This document shows, piece by piece, positions 41,440 to 49,896 of a stretch of 64,000 nt of DNA. The DNA is from Clostridia bacterium (GTDB taxonomy: Bacteria; Bacillota; Clostridia; Christensenellales; Aristaeellaceae), in NCBI GenBank assembly GCA_017936765.1, contig JAGBEX010000029.1:1-64000 (forward strand), written 5' to 3'. The translations under genes were made by a program, and so were the position numbers. Positions within the stretch are counted from its first letter, which is position 1. Every line of letters starts with the position of its first letter. Under the pieces are notes generated by a model. That model had not been told where the DNA came from. It worked only from the letters and a program-made list of their open reading frames with translations, and ran no database searches.

Positions 41440-41944
41440 TGAAATACCACCTTTCGAGCCTGCTGTGCAGGATGGTGTTGGCACGGTCGAGCCGCTGCTT
41501 GACGGTGGAAGGCGAAATGTGCAGCGCATCCGCCACTTCTTTCAGCTTCATGCCCTGGTAATAGCGCAGGAGAACCGCCTCGCGCAGCTTGTGGGGCAGG
41601 CTCATGACTTCGGTGATGACGGTTGCATCCGGCCAGATGCTTTCGCAGGTCGGTTCGGGCAGCAGATCCAGGGAAATGCGGCGGTCGGTATGGCGGAGCC
41701 ACGCGGTGCGCAGGTAATCGCGGCAGGTGTTGATGGCAATGCTCATCAGCCACGAGCGCTCCCTGCTGGCATCCCGCAGATCATCAAGCCGCTTGTACGC
41801 CTTGAGAAAGGTATCCTGCACAGCATCCTCGGCCAGGGCGGCATCGCGGAGGTGGAGGGTACACATTCGCAGCAGCGTGCTGCCGTACTGCGTCATGAGC
41901 CGTTCAAGGACGGCTTGCCTGTCAGGCGTCAGGTCGGGTTGCAT
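41429..41944 (-). CDS. ECF-type RNA polymerase sigma factor
   Basis: The 171-residue ECF factor has region 2 at about 15-85 (LRDAALAEDAVQDTFLKAYK, then SWLMSIAINTCRDYLRTAWL) and region 4 at about 115-165 (LPHKLREAVLLRYYQGMKLK, EVADALHISPSTVKQRLDRA). The ATG has an AAGGAGG site a few bases upstream. It is the third ECF factor in the window and the only one in the GC-rich core. Its 11-base overlap with the membrane protein gene suggests the usual sigma/anti-sigma coupling. Confidence 0.92.
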   Translation of the reverse strand: MQPDLTPDRQAVLERLMTQYGSTLLRMCTLHLRDAALAEDAVQDTFLKAYKRLDDLRDASRERSWLMSIAINTCRDYLRTAWLRHTDRRISLDLLPEPTCESIWPDATVITEVMSLPHKLREAVLLRYYQGMKLKEVADALHISPSTVKQRLDRANTILHSRLERWYFNED

Positions 41945-41998
41945 AAGGTCAACCTCCTTTCACATATATGACGAGGCGGGAAAAGAAAAAGGACACAA

Positions 41999-42356
41999 AG
42001 TTGGAAAAAATTCGGAATGCGGAATGCGGAATTCGGAATTTAGAGTGTGGCGGTGGGCGATCACGGAACGCCTGTACAGTATATATGATACGGTATGGTG
42101 GATGCAACAGCCAATCCCTCCGTCAGCCCAAAGGGCTGACACCTCCCTTTACACAAGGGAGGCTTTTGGCGGGTGCATAGCCTAACAGTCTTCGCGTCGC
42201 GGCGCAACCGTATTTGCGCCGTGACCCCTGCAAAGGAAAAACCCATCTTCCAATAACAGAAGATGGGTTTCGAAAGGGTCGAAGACCCTTCGTGGTGGAG
42301 TCCAGAGGAGGCAAAGCCTCCTCTGGTGGGATTCCTAAGGGCAAAGCCCTTAGGGC
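41999..42356 (+). repeat. Composite dispersed repeat family A, copy 2
   Basis: It begins with GGAATGC/GGAATTC short tandem units (about 42013-42039) and continues with the shared blocks around TCGCGGCGCAACCGTATTTG, ATGGGTTTCGAAAGGGTCGA and AGTCCAGAGG...CCTCTGG. It ends in CCTAAGGGCAAAGCCCTTAGG, whose TAA (minus strand) is the stop codon of kduD. An inserted segment around 42121-42175 (GTCAGCCCAAAGGGCTGAC hairpin) differs from copy 1. Confidence 0.85.
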
Positions 42357-43150
42357 TGCTTGCCGATGTAGGCGAGGATGCCGCCGTCGACGTAGAGGAT
42401 GTGGCCGTTGACGAAGTTGGATGCGTCGGAGGCCAGGAAGACGGCGGGAGCGGCCAGGTCTTCGGGGTTGCCCCAGCGGTTGGCAGGGGTCTTGGCCAGG
42501 ATGAACTGGTCGAAGGGGTGGCGGCTGCCGTCGGGCTGGATCTCGCGCAGGGGAGCGGTCTGGGGGGTGGCGATGTAGCCGGGGCCAATGCCGTTGCACT
42601 GGATGTTATGGGCGCCGTATTCGGAGGCGATGTTCTTGGTGAGCATCTTCAGGCCACCCTTGGCAGCGGCGTAGGCGGAGACGGTCTCGCGGCCCAGCTC
42701 GGACATCATGGAGCAGATGTTGATGATCTTGCCGTGGCCCTTCTTGATCATGGAGGGGATCACAGCCTTGGCGCAGATGAAGGGGGCGTTGAGGTCAACG
42801 TCGATGACCTGACGGAACTGGTCGGCAGTCATTTCGCACATGGGGATGCGCTTGATGATGCCAGCGTTGTTCACCAGAATGTCGATGATGCCGACTTCCT
42901 TTTCCACCTGAGCCACCAGGGCGTTGACGGCAGTCTCGTCGGTCACGTCGCAAACATAGCCGTGGGCCTTGATGCCCTTTTCTTCGTAGGCGGCCAGGCC
43001 CTTGTCCACCAGCTCCTGCTTGATGTCGTTGAAGACGATGGTGGCGCCTGCATCATGCAGGGCGCAGGCGATGGCGAAGCCGATGCCGTAGCTGGCGCCG
43101 GTGATGAGGGCGACCTTGCCCTTGAGGGAGAAGGATTCCATAACGTTCAT
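42350..43150 (-). CDS. kduD: Short-chain dehydrogenase, KduD type (2-dehydro-3-deoxy-D-gluconate 5-dehydrogenase)
   Basis: The 266-residue SDR has the cofactor loop ITGASYGIGFAIA, the NNAG motif in DILVNNAGIIKRIP, and the catalytic Tyr-Lys in ETVSAYAAAKGGLKML. The closing GNPEDLAAPAVFLASDASNF and YVDGGILAYIG are typical of the KduD/IdnO group. Next to kduI it should convert 3-deoxy-D-glycero-2,5-hexodiulosonate to 2-keto-3-deoxygluconate in uronate breakdown. AAAGGAG precedes the ATG, and the stop codon lies within dispersed repeat A. Confidence 0.9.
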   Translation of the reverse strand: MNVMESFSLKGKVALITGASYGIGFAIACALHDAGATIVFNDIKQELVDKGLAAYEEKGIKAHGYVCDVTDETAVNALVAQVEKEVGIIDILVNNAGIIKRIPMCEMTADQFRQVIDVDLNAPFICAKAVIPSMIKKGHGKIINICSMMSELGRETVSAYAAAKGGLKMLTKNIASEYGAHNIQCNGIGPGYIATPQTAPLREIQPDGSRHPFDQFILAKTPANRWGNPEDLAAPAVFLASDASNFVNGHILYVDGGILAYIGKQP

Positions 43151-43177
43151 GATGGTAAGCTCCTTTCAATCGGTGGA

Positions 43178-44008
43178 TTACTTCAGATCTTTGGTGGCAA
43201 TGCCGTCCATGTCGTCGAAGTCCTGGTTCTCGCCGCACATGCCCCAGATGAAGGTGTAGTTCTGGGAGCCAGCGCCGGAGTGGATGGACCAAGAGGGGCT
43301 GATAACGGCCTCTTCGTTGCGCATGATGATGTGGCGGGTCTCGTTGCCCTCGCCCATGAAGTGCATCACGAAGGCGTCCTCAGGCAGGTCGAAGTAGAGG
43401 TAGACCTCCATGCGGCGGTCGTGAGTGTGGCAGGGCATGGTGTTCCACACGCTGCCGGGCTTCAGGCTGGTCATACCCATGACCAGCTGGCAGCTTTCCA
43501 CCTGGCCGGGCAGGATGTATTTGCAAATGGTGCGGTGGTTGGAGGTCTCCAGGGCGCCCAGCTCCACGCGGACGCAGTCCTCGGGACGGATGTACACGGT
43601 GGGGTACTCCTTGTGGGCGGGGCAGGAGTTGAAGTAGAAGTGGGCGGGCTGATCGGCATTGGTGCTTTCCAGCACGATATCCTTGCAGCCGCGGCCGATG
43701 TAGATGCCGTCGCGGGGACGCAGGGTGTACACGGTGCCGTCCACGGTCACCTTGCCCTCGCCGCCGATGTTGATGATGCCCATCTCACGGCGCTGCAGGA
43801 AGTATTCAGCACGCAGCTCGTCGCCAGCATCGATGGACAGCGCCTTGGTGACAGGCACGGCGGCACCGGTGATGATGCGGTCGATGTGAGAGTAGACCAT
43901 CTTGACTTCGTCGGCCACGAAGAGATTCTGGATGAGGAACTCCTCGCGCAGGCGGGCGGTGTCGTAGGTTTTAACGTCGCGGGGGGAGGAAGCAGTGCGA
44001 AGTTCCAT
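43178..44008 (-). CDS. kduI: 5-dehydro-4-deoxy-D-glucuronate isomerase
   Basis: This 276-residue KduI has EEFLIQNLFVADEVKMVYSH, GGEGKVTVDGTVYTLRPRDG and WNTMPCHTHDRRMEVYLYFD, with the zinc-binding His/His/Glu cluster of this cupin-like family, and a final HSGAGSQNYTFIWGMCGENQ. It isomerises 4-deoxy-L-threo-5-hexosulose uronate from pectin or glycosaminoglycan lyases. It is the first gene of a two-gene unit with kduD (27-base gap), with a promoter and a palindromic operator candidate at 44097-44125. No lyase or transporter gene is in the window. Confidence 0.95.
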   Translation of the reverse strand: MELRTASSPRDVKTYDTARLREEFLIQNLFVADEVKMVYSHIDRIITGAAVPVTKALSIDAGDELRAEYFLQRREMGIINIGGEGKVTVDGTVYTLRPRDGIYIGRGCKDIVLESTNADQPAHFYFNSCPAHKEYPTVYIRPEDCVRVELGALETSNHRTICKYILPGQVESCQLVMGMTSLKPGSVWNTMPCHTHDRRMEVYLYFDLPEDAFVMHFMGEGNETRHIIMRNEEAVISPSWSIHSGAGSQNYTFIWGMCGENQDFDDMDGIATKDLK

Positions 44009-44096
44009 GGGACAGACCTCCTTTTATCATATGAAAATACTTACATTTTGGTGGAGCAGAGGAATGCAGATGAGCATTCAATTTTCCGCTAAGTCT

Positions 44097-44125
44097 ATTT
44101 TACAAGGTCAAACAGCGTTTGAAAA
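44097..44125 (-). promoter_or_regulatory. kduI-kduD promoter with overlapping palindrome
   Basis: On the minus strand TTTTCA (44120-44125), 17 bases, TAAAAT (44097-44102). A 15-bp perfect dyad TCAAACAGCGTTTGA at 44108-44122 spans the spacer and -35 edge, well placed for a repressor of the uronate pathway. Confidence 0.55.
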
Positions 44126-44190
44126 GGGACAAAACGGACTTATACCAAACAAATGGCGAAAAAGTGACCAAATCAACACCCATTTTATGC

Positions 44191-44219
44191 TTGTGTTTTG
44201 GAGAAACGTGTGGTATCAT
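44191..44219 (+). promoter_or_regulatory. secG promoter
   Basis: TTGTGT (44191-44196), 17 bases, TATCAT (44214-44219), 30 bases before the secG start with AAGGAGG in between. Confidence 0.7.
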
Positions 44220-44249
44220 AGTTAAGCGAAACGCCAAGGAGGTTTTAAC

Positions 44250-44486
44250 ATGGGTGTTGTAAATGTGCTTCTTTCTATCGTGCTGATCCTGGCTTGCCTG
44301 TTCATGATCGTGACCGTTCTGCTGCAGAGCAGCAATGCGAAGGGTCTGGGCGCTGTGGCTGGCCAGATGGAGAGCTACTTCAGCAAGAACAAGGCTAAGA
44401 CCATCGACGCCAAGCTGGCTCTGGGTACCAAGATCGCTGCGGCTGTGTTCGTTGTGATTGCCCTGCTGATGCTGGTGCTGAACTAA
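44250..44486 (+). CDS. secG: Protein translocase subunit SecG
   Basis: This 78-residue SecG has two transmembrane helices (NVLLSIVLILACLFMIVTVL and LGTKIAAAVFVVIALLMLVL) joined by LQSSNAKGLGAVAGQMESYF, the family loop. It is part of the SecYEG channel in the cytoplasmic membrane. AAGGAGG lies 8 bases before the ATG. It is a single-gene unit with its own promoter and terminator. Confidence 0.96.
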   Translation: MGVVNVLLSIVLILACLFMIVTVLLQSSNAKGLGAVAGQMESYFSKNKAKTIDAKLALGTKIAAAVFVVIALLMLVLN

Positions 44487-44511
44487 GCTTTCCGCTTCTG
44501 CTGAACGGTGT

Positions 44512-44552
44512 AAAAAGGCTGCTTCCTGCATACTGAGGATAGCGGCCTTTTT
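44512..44552 (+). terminator. secG terminator
   Basis: AAAAAGGCTGC (44512-44522) pairs imperfectly with GCGGCCTTTTT (44542-44552), ending in a T-run. Confidence 0.75.
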
Positions 44553-44570
44553 GCGTAGGTGAAAAACACA

Positions 44571-44609
44571 AAAAATACACGCTGCTACATAACGGCAGCG
44601 TGTATTTTT
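44571..44609. terminator. Strong bidirectional terminator
   Basis: The perfect 15-bp arms AAAAATACACGCTGC (44571-44585) and GCAGCGTGTATTTTT (44595-44609). It ends the minus-strand gene at 44625 and backs up the secG terminator. Confidence 0.9.
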
Positions 44610-44624
44610 GTGGTATAATTTACT

Positions 44625-45158
44625 TTATTCTGCTGCGTGAGGAACAATCAGCTCAGCGCCGATCTGGGCGGGGAGAGACATGGTCATGGCACCGTTGAAA
44701 TACACGGTCACCTGGCTGCCAGGCTCCAGACCGACAAGCTGCTCCGCCAGGGCATTGACTTGAATGATCTCCATGCCATCGTCCAGGGTGAAGCCGTTTT
44801 CCGTCAGTTCCACAATGGCGCCGGTGCGGGCATAGCAGCCAATGCGCAGGGCGTTGATCTGCGGGGGCAGGGAGCGAGTCATCATACCGTTGTAGAGGAC
44901 GTGGATCAGCGCGCCCACCGCAGGCGTTTCGCCCTCGACGATGGTCTCGTCATAGATATTGACCTGCACCTGCTGGCCGTCGGTGTTCTCGATGAGATAA
45001 TGATCAGGGGCGATCTCCAGGATGATACCGGTCATTTCGAAGATGTTTTCAACATCCTCGGTGGTTTCAACCTCGACAGGGGGCTGGGCGGTGACATTGG
45101 CGAACAGACCCAGCAGCGCAATGGCAATAACGGACAGGATAGCAATGAATTTCGTCAT
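44625..45158 (-). CDS. Secreted hypothetical protein, two similar beta segments
   Basis: The 177-residue product has a signal peptide (KFIAILSVIAIALLGLFANV) and two related halves: LIHVLYNGMMTRSLPPQINA and VTVYFNGAMTMSLPAQIGAE have the same layout, suggesting an internal duplication of an OB- or DUF3221-like beta fold. GGAGG precedes the ATG. It is monocistronic. The function is unknown; the fold suggests binding of a small ligand or polymer at the cell surface. Confidence 0.65.
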   Translation of the reverse strand: MTKFIAILSVIAIALLGLFANVTAQPPVEVETTEDVENIFEMTGIILEIAPDHYLIENTDGQQVQVNIYDETIVEGETPAVGALIHVLYNGMMTRSLPPQINALRIGCYARTGAIVELTENGFTLDDGMEIIQVNALAEQLVGLEPGSQVTVYFNGAMTMSLPAQIGAELIVPHAAE

Positions 45159-45281
45159 GGTGGTTACCTCCTTGATTGTGGTTACATTCTATCAGACGAA
45201 TCAGACGCAAAATTGTTCCCACAAAAATTAGTTTTTTTCATACGATTTTGATGCCTTTTGATTTTCGGGCAGTATGCAAGG

Positions 45282-45310
45282 TTGCATAAGGTGACACGTT
45301 GTGGTATACT
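45282..45310 (+). promoter_or_regulatory. Promoter of the GGDEF gene
   Basis: TTGCAT (45282-45287), 17 bases, TATACT (45305-45310), 44 bases upstream of the start. Confidence 0.75.
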
Positions 45311-45353
45311 AACCATGCAACCGGGTGAAACCTAAAAATAACCTAACGAGCGG

Positions 45354-47240
45354 ATGGGCTTGCAAATGAGAAGAAAGCGTATTGCGGCTTTGATGGCCGG
45401 ACTGGACAAGGAATACCAGCAGGACTTCTCCAAGGGAATGGCGAAGGCTGCGGCTCTGCACGATATTGACCTGTGCATTTTCAACTGCCAGGGTCAGGCA
45501 GAGGAGGACGTGATCCGCAATGACATGGGCGAGAATTCCATTTTCGACCTGCCGGATCTGAAATCCTTCGATGGTGTGGTGGCGCTGTGCTATACCATGG
45601 TGTCCTCCATGGCGCTGGATCATATCAACGAGCTGCTGGGCGAATTGGGCGATGTGCCGCTGGTGACCATCGATACCTTTATCGAGTCTGCCATTGAGGT
45701 CACCTTCGACGATGTGACCAGCGTGCAGGAGCTGATGCGCCACATGATTGTGGAGCATGGCTATCGCCGCTTTGCGCTGGTGACTGGCCCCATGGGCAAC
45801 AAGGTGGCCATGGGACGCTATAACACCTGTGTGGAAATGCTGCGGGATCATCGCTGCCAGCTGGATTATGTGTTTGACGGCAGCTGGACCCGCGATGGCG
45901 GACGCACCGCCGCAGCCAGTATGCTGAAGGATCCCAAAGGCCTGCCGGAGGTGGTGATCTGCGGCAACGACGACATGGCCTTTGGTGTGATGGAAGGCCT
46001 GAGCGCCGGCGGCGTCCGTGTGCCTGAAGACGTGAAGGTCACCGGCTTCGATGCCCTGCGCGAGGCAGTTGGCCGCGGCCTGACCACCATTCTGCGTCCC
46101 TCCAAGGACGCGGGCATTGCCAGCGTGAACATCCTGGTGGACTGGATGAACGGCCACAAGCCGGAGAACCGCCTGGTGACCCTGCCCACCCGTGTGATCC
46201 TGGGTTCCTCCTGCGGCTGCGAAGCCAAGGCGGGTACGGCAGAAAAGTATATGCGCAAGATGAGCGAGCAGCATCGTAACATCGAGCGTAGCCTGATGCG
46301 GGCTTCCAGCTTCTCCAGCTCGCTGGCTGGGGTTTCCGGCCAGGTGGAGGCGGGCAAGGTGATCGCCAATTTCGCGGGCGGCTGGGGCGTAAACGATATG
46401 CACGTGTGCGTAACGCCGGACTTCCTGAACCCGGAGGCGGGCGATCAGGGCGAAGGCTACCCCGAGCGGATGCTGCTGCTGGCCTCCTGGTCTGGCGGCA
46501 AGGAGCGGGTGCAGACCACCTTTGACACCCACGACCTGCTGCCTATTCTGACCCAGCAGCACGAAAAGCCCCTGGCGCTGGTGTTCAGTCCCTTGTATTA
46601 TCTGGACAAGAACTTCGGCTATGCGGTGTTCGACCTGAAGCACGCCACGGGCTTTGAGCTTTATTCCGTGCTGACGCTGCTGGGCGGCGCGCTGATGAGC
46701 CTGAACCTGAAATGCACCGTTACAGCCTATGCCACGGCACTGGAGGATATGTCCATCCATGACCCGCTGACGGGCCTGTATAACCGCCGCGGCTACAACC
46801 AGCTGGCTCCCATGCGCTTTGACGAGGCCAAGGAGCAGGCGCAATGCTTTGCCGTGATCAGCTGCGACATGGACGGCATGAAGCGCATCAACGACGAATA
46901 TGGCCACATGGCTGGCGATACCGCCATTACCCGCATGGGGCGCGCCCTGCGGGTGCTGGAAATGGACGGCATGACCTGCGTCCACATCAGCGGTGACGAG
47001 TTCATTGCCGTGGGCACCGTGCGGGATGCCGACCACGCTGCCCAGCTGGGCGAGAGCCTGCACCTGGCCATTGACGACATCAACCACCGGGACCGCTGGA
47101 TCACCGATATCGGCGCCAGCGTGGGCGTGTTTGCCTCTGTTCCCAGGGAAAACGACAAGCTGGATGATTTCCTCATCCGTGCTGACGGCGCGATGTACCG
47201 CAACAAGCGCAGCCGCCGCCGGGACAGCCGAGCTGAATAA
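45354..47240 (+). CDS. Cytosolic diguanylate cyclase with LacI-type sensor domain
   Basis: The 628-residue product has, at about residues 5-290, a periplasmic-binding/LacI-type ligand domain (KRIAALMAGLDKEYQQDFSK, FALVTGPMGNKVAMGRYNTC, VVICGNDDMAFGVMEGLSAG) without a DNA-binding helix-turn-helix or signal peptide. A middle region (about 300-460) looks GAF-like. The C-terminal GGDEF domain (about 470-625) has DPLTGLYNRRGYNQ, SCDMDGMKRINDEYG and HISGDEFIAVG. The SGDEF variant is normally active. It should make c-di-GMP in response to a cytosolic sugar or similar ligand. The ribosome binding site is weak, so the ATG at 45366 is an alternative start. Confidence 0.88.
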   Translation: MGLQMRRKRIAALMAGLDKEYQQDFSKGMAKAAALHDIDLCIFNCQGQAEEDVIRNDMGENSIFDLPDLKSFDGVVALCYTMVSSMALDHINELLGELGDVPLVTIDTFIESAIEVTFDDVTSVQELMRHMIVEHGYRRFALVTGPMGNKVAMGRYNTCVEMLRDHRCQLDYVFDGSWTRDGGRTAAASMLKDPKGLPEVVICGNDDMAFGVMEGLSAGGVRVPEDVKVTGFDALREAVGRGLTTILRPSKDAGIASVNILVDWMNGHKPENRLVTLPTRVILGSSCGCEAKAGTAEKYMRKMSEQHRNIERSLMRASSFSSSLAGVSGQVEAGKVIANFAGGWGVNDMHVCVTPDFLNPEAGDQGEGYPERMLLLASWSGGKERVQTTFDTHDLLPILTQQHEKPLALVFSPLYYLDKNFGYAVFDLKHATGFELYSVLTLLGGALMSLNLKCTVTAYATALEDMSIHDPLTGLYNRRGYNQLAPMRFDEAKEQAQCFAVISCDMDGMKRINDEYGHMAGDTAITRMGRALRVLEMDGMTCVHISGDEFIAVGTVRDADHAAQLGESLHLAIDDINHRDRWITDIGASVGVFASVPRENDKLDDFLIRADGAMYRNKRSRRRDSRAE

Positions 47241-47242
47241 CG

Positions 47243-47269
47243 AAAAAAGGAAGCGAAAGCTTCCTTTTC
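47243..47269. terminator. Bidirectional intrinsic terminator
   Basis: AAAAGGAAGC (47245-47254), GAAA tetraloop, GCTTCCTTTT (47259-47268). It lies between convergent genes. Confidence 0.9.
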
Positions 47270-47272
47270 TCA

Positions 47273-47926
47273 TTACCCTCTGGGTGGGATGGTGATGCAC
47301 ACGCCCGCCGTGAACTCGGAGGGTGCCAGGCAGGGATTGGCACGGAGCAGTGCACCCACGGAGATGTTCCATTGCAGGGAAACGGTTTCCAGGGTTTCAT
47401 CCTGGGTGAGGGTGTGGGTGGTGGCGCTGGGGCAGGGCTGGTTCTGCTGGGGGACGCACAGCACCTGGCCGGGGGTGAGAGCGTCCAGGTCGGTGTTGGG
47501 GTTGGCCATTTCAATGGTGTGCCGGTTCAGGTCGGCGCTGAGCTGGATATCCGAAATGGTCTCGCCCTCGCTGACCGTGCGGCGGTCTGCCTCCGGGCAA
47601 ACGGCCATGTCCTCGTCCATCACGCCGTCCTCCGGGGCGGCGGGCTGATCCAGGCTGTCCTCGGCATCGGGTTCCTCGGGGGAGGGCATGACCTCCGGCG
47701 CAGGGGTGATGAGGGGCGGCTGGGGTGCGTCGTCCTCCTCCATGGGGATGCACAGCACGTCGCCCACCATCAATCGGGCAGGGTTGATATCCGCATTGGC
47801 CTCCAGCAGGTCGCGCAGGGGTACGCCCAGGCGGTGGGCAATGAGGTAGAAGCTGTCGCCCCGGCGAACGGTGTATTCGTAGCCGCAAACCTTGTCCTGG
47901 GGCGCACGGGTGGTGGTATCGGTCAT
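47273..47926 (-). CDS. Protein with three LysM domains
   Basis: The 217-residue product has LysM repeats at about 18-62 (YTVRRGDSFYLIAHRLGVPL ... VGDVLCIP), 115-158 (RTVSEGETISDIQLSADLNR ... PGQVLCVP) and 172-215 (HTLTQDETLETVSLQWNISV ... GVCITIP), linked by a proline/glutamate-rich spacer. LysM binds peptidoglycan or chitin-type glycans. There is no signal peptide, so it may act inside the cell (as in spore or cortex proteins such as SafA) or leave by another route. AAAGGAG precedes the ATG. Confidence 0.85.
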   Translation of the reverse strand: MTDTTTRAPQDKVCGYEYTVRRGDSFYLIAHRLGVPLRDLLEANADINPARLMVGDVLCIPMEEDDAPQPPLITPAPEVMPSPEEPDAEDSLDQPAAPEDGVMDEDMAVCPEADRRTVSEGETISDIQLSADLNRHTIEMANPNTDLDALTPGQVLCVPQQNQPCPSATTHTLTQDETLETVSLQWNISVGALLRANPCLAPSEFTAGVCITIPPRG

Positions 47927-47993
47927 GATGGATGCTCCTTTCTTTGCAGGTGCTGGTGGAGCATATGCAGGGAAGGGGCGACTTAGACGCAGG

Positions 47994-48020
47994 AAAGGGA
48001 CTGCATGGTGCAGTCCCTTT
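47994..48020 (-). terminator. Intrinsic terminator (minus strand)
   Basis: AAAGGGACTGCA (47994-48005) pairs with TGCAGTCCCTTT (48009-48020), directly after the VanW gene. Confidence 0.75.
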
Positions 48021-48022
48021 GC

Positions 48023-49834
48023 TTATTCCTCGCGGGTCTTGATGCCCACGTAGACCGTTTTCTGCTTGGGTTCGTAGCGGTCGGTGTACATATGGATGCG
48101 CTCGGTTTCCACGCCGTCCACATATTTCACCGTCCAGCTGTCCACCACATAGCCCTCGGCGGCCTCCTGGTAGACGTGTTCCTCGTCGGTGTAGGTGACG
48201 TAGGTCTCCTTCTTATCCCGGATGGTTTTGGTTTCCTCCGGGGGCTGAAGCACCTCTGTGGTGGCGGCCTCCAGCTTGTAGGAAACATTGCCCATGTCCT
48301 CGCCGTAGATGGACACCTTGGCCACCCAGCGCTTGCGGTTGTCCGGGTCGGTCTGCACGGCGGAGACGATGTAGATGGGGTAGTTGGTGTTGTTCTTGAA
48401 GGCGAAGTCGATCTTGCGGTTCTTGCTCCAGAACACGGTGGCGTCCAGACCCATATCGGTGTAGTTTACCGGCAGGGAGTGCTGCTCGCGCTTGGTGATC
48501 TGCATCCCGGCATTCACAGCAGCCTGATAAACGGTGCTGCTGGCCTGGCACACGCCGCCGCCGATGCCCATGGTCTGCTCGCCATAGGCGTATTCAATGG
48601 CCTCGTAGAAGCCATTCTCCACGCTGCGCGCACCCACGCTGCCATTGAAGCTGAACTGCTCGCCGGGCTTGACGATGGTGCCGCTGATGAGCTGGAAGGC
48701 ACGGCGGATGTTGTTGGTGCGGTTCTCGGTGCTGCGGGTGGAGATCTTGGTGCTGGCGCTGCCGCGCAGGGTCACCAGCTTTTGCAGATCGGCCACGGTG
48801 ACCTGGGGCTGGATGATATCCGGCTCGATCTCGATGCTGCCGCTTTCCAGGGTGGAGACCATCTGGTAGATCTTCTGCTTGATGGGGTTGGTGTCCAGGC
48901 TGCGGCCCACCACTTCCTCGCGGAAGGTGAAAGGGTTCGTCGTATTCTGGGGATTGAACTCGATCAGCGCGGCATCCTGGGGTGCGCGGTAGACCTTGGT
49001 GCGGATCTCGGAAAGCACATTGTCCACCACGGAGGTATCGCCGCTGGGCAGGGCTGAGTAAGCGTGATAGGGGGTCTGGGCCAGCTCTTCCATGGCGGCC
49101 AGGCGCTGGTGGGCGTCACCGGTGTGGCCCTGGCTCCAGGCCTGGTTCAGCTGCTCGTATACGTCCACCTTCATGCCCAGCTGGCTGGCGTTCAGCTCGG
49201 TGACCAGCTGCCCCTGGAAGGTTAGCTTCACCGACCAGGCGTTGTTGCGCTGCTGTGCCTTGGCGGTCACGGCATTCACGGCCTCCTGCTGGGTCATGCC
49301 ACCCAGATGGATGCCGTCCACATACACGTTCTGGCAGAACACATTGTCGAAGGAGGCCACGTAGCTTTGCAGCTGCTGTTCCTCGTGGGCGTTTTTGCCC
49401 AGGATGCCCGCCACCACCAGTCCGGCAATGACAACGAGGGCAAGGAGGAGAAGCTTCCAGTTGAAGCCGGGCTTCTTGGCACCGGAGCCACCCTTGGGGG
49501 GCTGCTGCGGCGGCTGATAGCCACGGGTGGTGCTTTGCTGCTTCTGGGCGTGGTTCCATTGCCCGGTGGGCTGCTGGGGGTGATAGCCCCGGCCGTAGTT
49601 CTGCTGCTGGGGCGGCGCCTGCCAGGTTTGCTGATAGCCCTGGGGCGGCATCTGCTGTGCCTGGGGCGGAATACCCTGGCGGGGCTGATAGCCCGGCTGG
49701 GGTGCTGCATTTTGCTGATACACAGGCTGCTGCCAGCCCTGGACGGAAGACGGCTGACTTTCCTGAACATAGCGGTCGCTGCGGCGACGGCGTTCCTGGG
49801 GTTGCTGGGGCGTATAGCCATTGTTGGGGTACAT
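48023..49834 (-). CDS. VanW-family membrane protein with Q/Y/P-rich cytoplasmic tail
   Basis: The 603-residue product has an N-terminus of about 130 residues dominated by Gln, Pro and Tyr (for example GYTPQQPQERRRRSD, RQGIPPQAQQMPPQ), followed by one transmembrane helix (about 137-158, WKLLLLALVVIAGLVVAGIL). The extracytoplasmic part has peptidoglycan-binding-4-like segments and a VanW domain with IVKPGEQFSFNGSVGA and GIGGGVCQASSTVYQAAVNA. The tail ends in a G5-like region (TYTDEEHVYQEAAEGYVVDS). The ATG at 49834 follows AAGGAGG by 6 bases. It probably acts on the envelope, and the low-complexity tail may mediate clustering. Confidence 0.85.
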   Translation of the reverse strand: MYPNNGYTPQQPQERRRRSDRYVQESQPSSVQGWQQPVYQQNAAPQPGYQPRQGIPPQAQQMPPQGYQQTWQAPPQQQNYGRGYHPQQPTGQWNHAQKQQSTTRGYQPPQQPPKGGSGAKKPGFNWKLLLLALVVIAGLVVAGILGKNAHEEQQLQSYVASFDNVFCQNVYVDGIHLGGMTQQEAVNAVTAKAQQRNNAWSVKLTFQGQLVTELNASQLGMKVDVYEQLNQAWSQGHTGDAHQRLAAMEELAQTPYHAYSALPSGDTSVVDNVLSEIRTKVYRAPQDAALIEFNPQNTTNPFTFREEVVGRSLDTNPIKQKIYQMVSTLESGSIEIEPDIIQPQVTVADLQKLVTLRGSASTKISTRSTENRTNNIRRAFQLISGTIVKPGEQFSFNGSVGARSVENGFYEAIEYAYGEQTMGIGGGVCQASSTVYQAAVNAGMQITKREQHSLPVNYTDMGLDATVFWSKNRKIDFAFKNNTNYPIYIVSAVQTDPDNRKRWVAKVSIYGEDMGNVSYKLEAATTEVLQPPEETKTIRDKKETYVTYTDEEHVYQEAAEGYVVDSWTVKYVDGVETERIHMYTDRYEPKQKTVYVGIKTREE

Positions 49835-49896
49835 CGTCTTCCTCCTTTCCATCTTAATTGACGGATCAACTTACGTTTTTTTCACATTTGAGCAAA

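Noticed and set aside
42013..42356. CRISPR array at the repeat loci
   Set aside because: The short units are adjacent without spacers, and the larger blocks are hairpins that occur once per locus; no cas genes are present.
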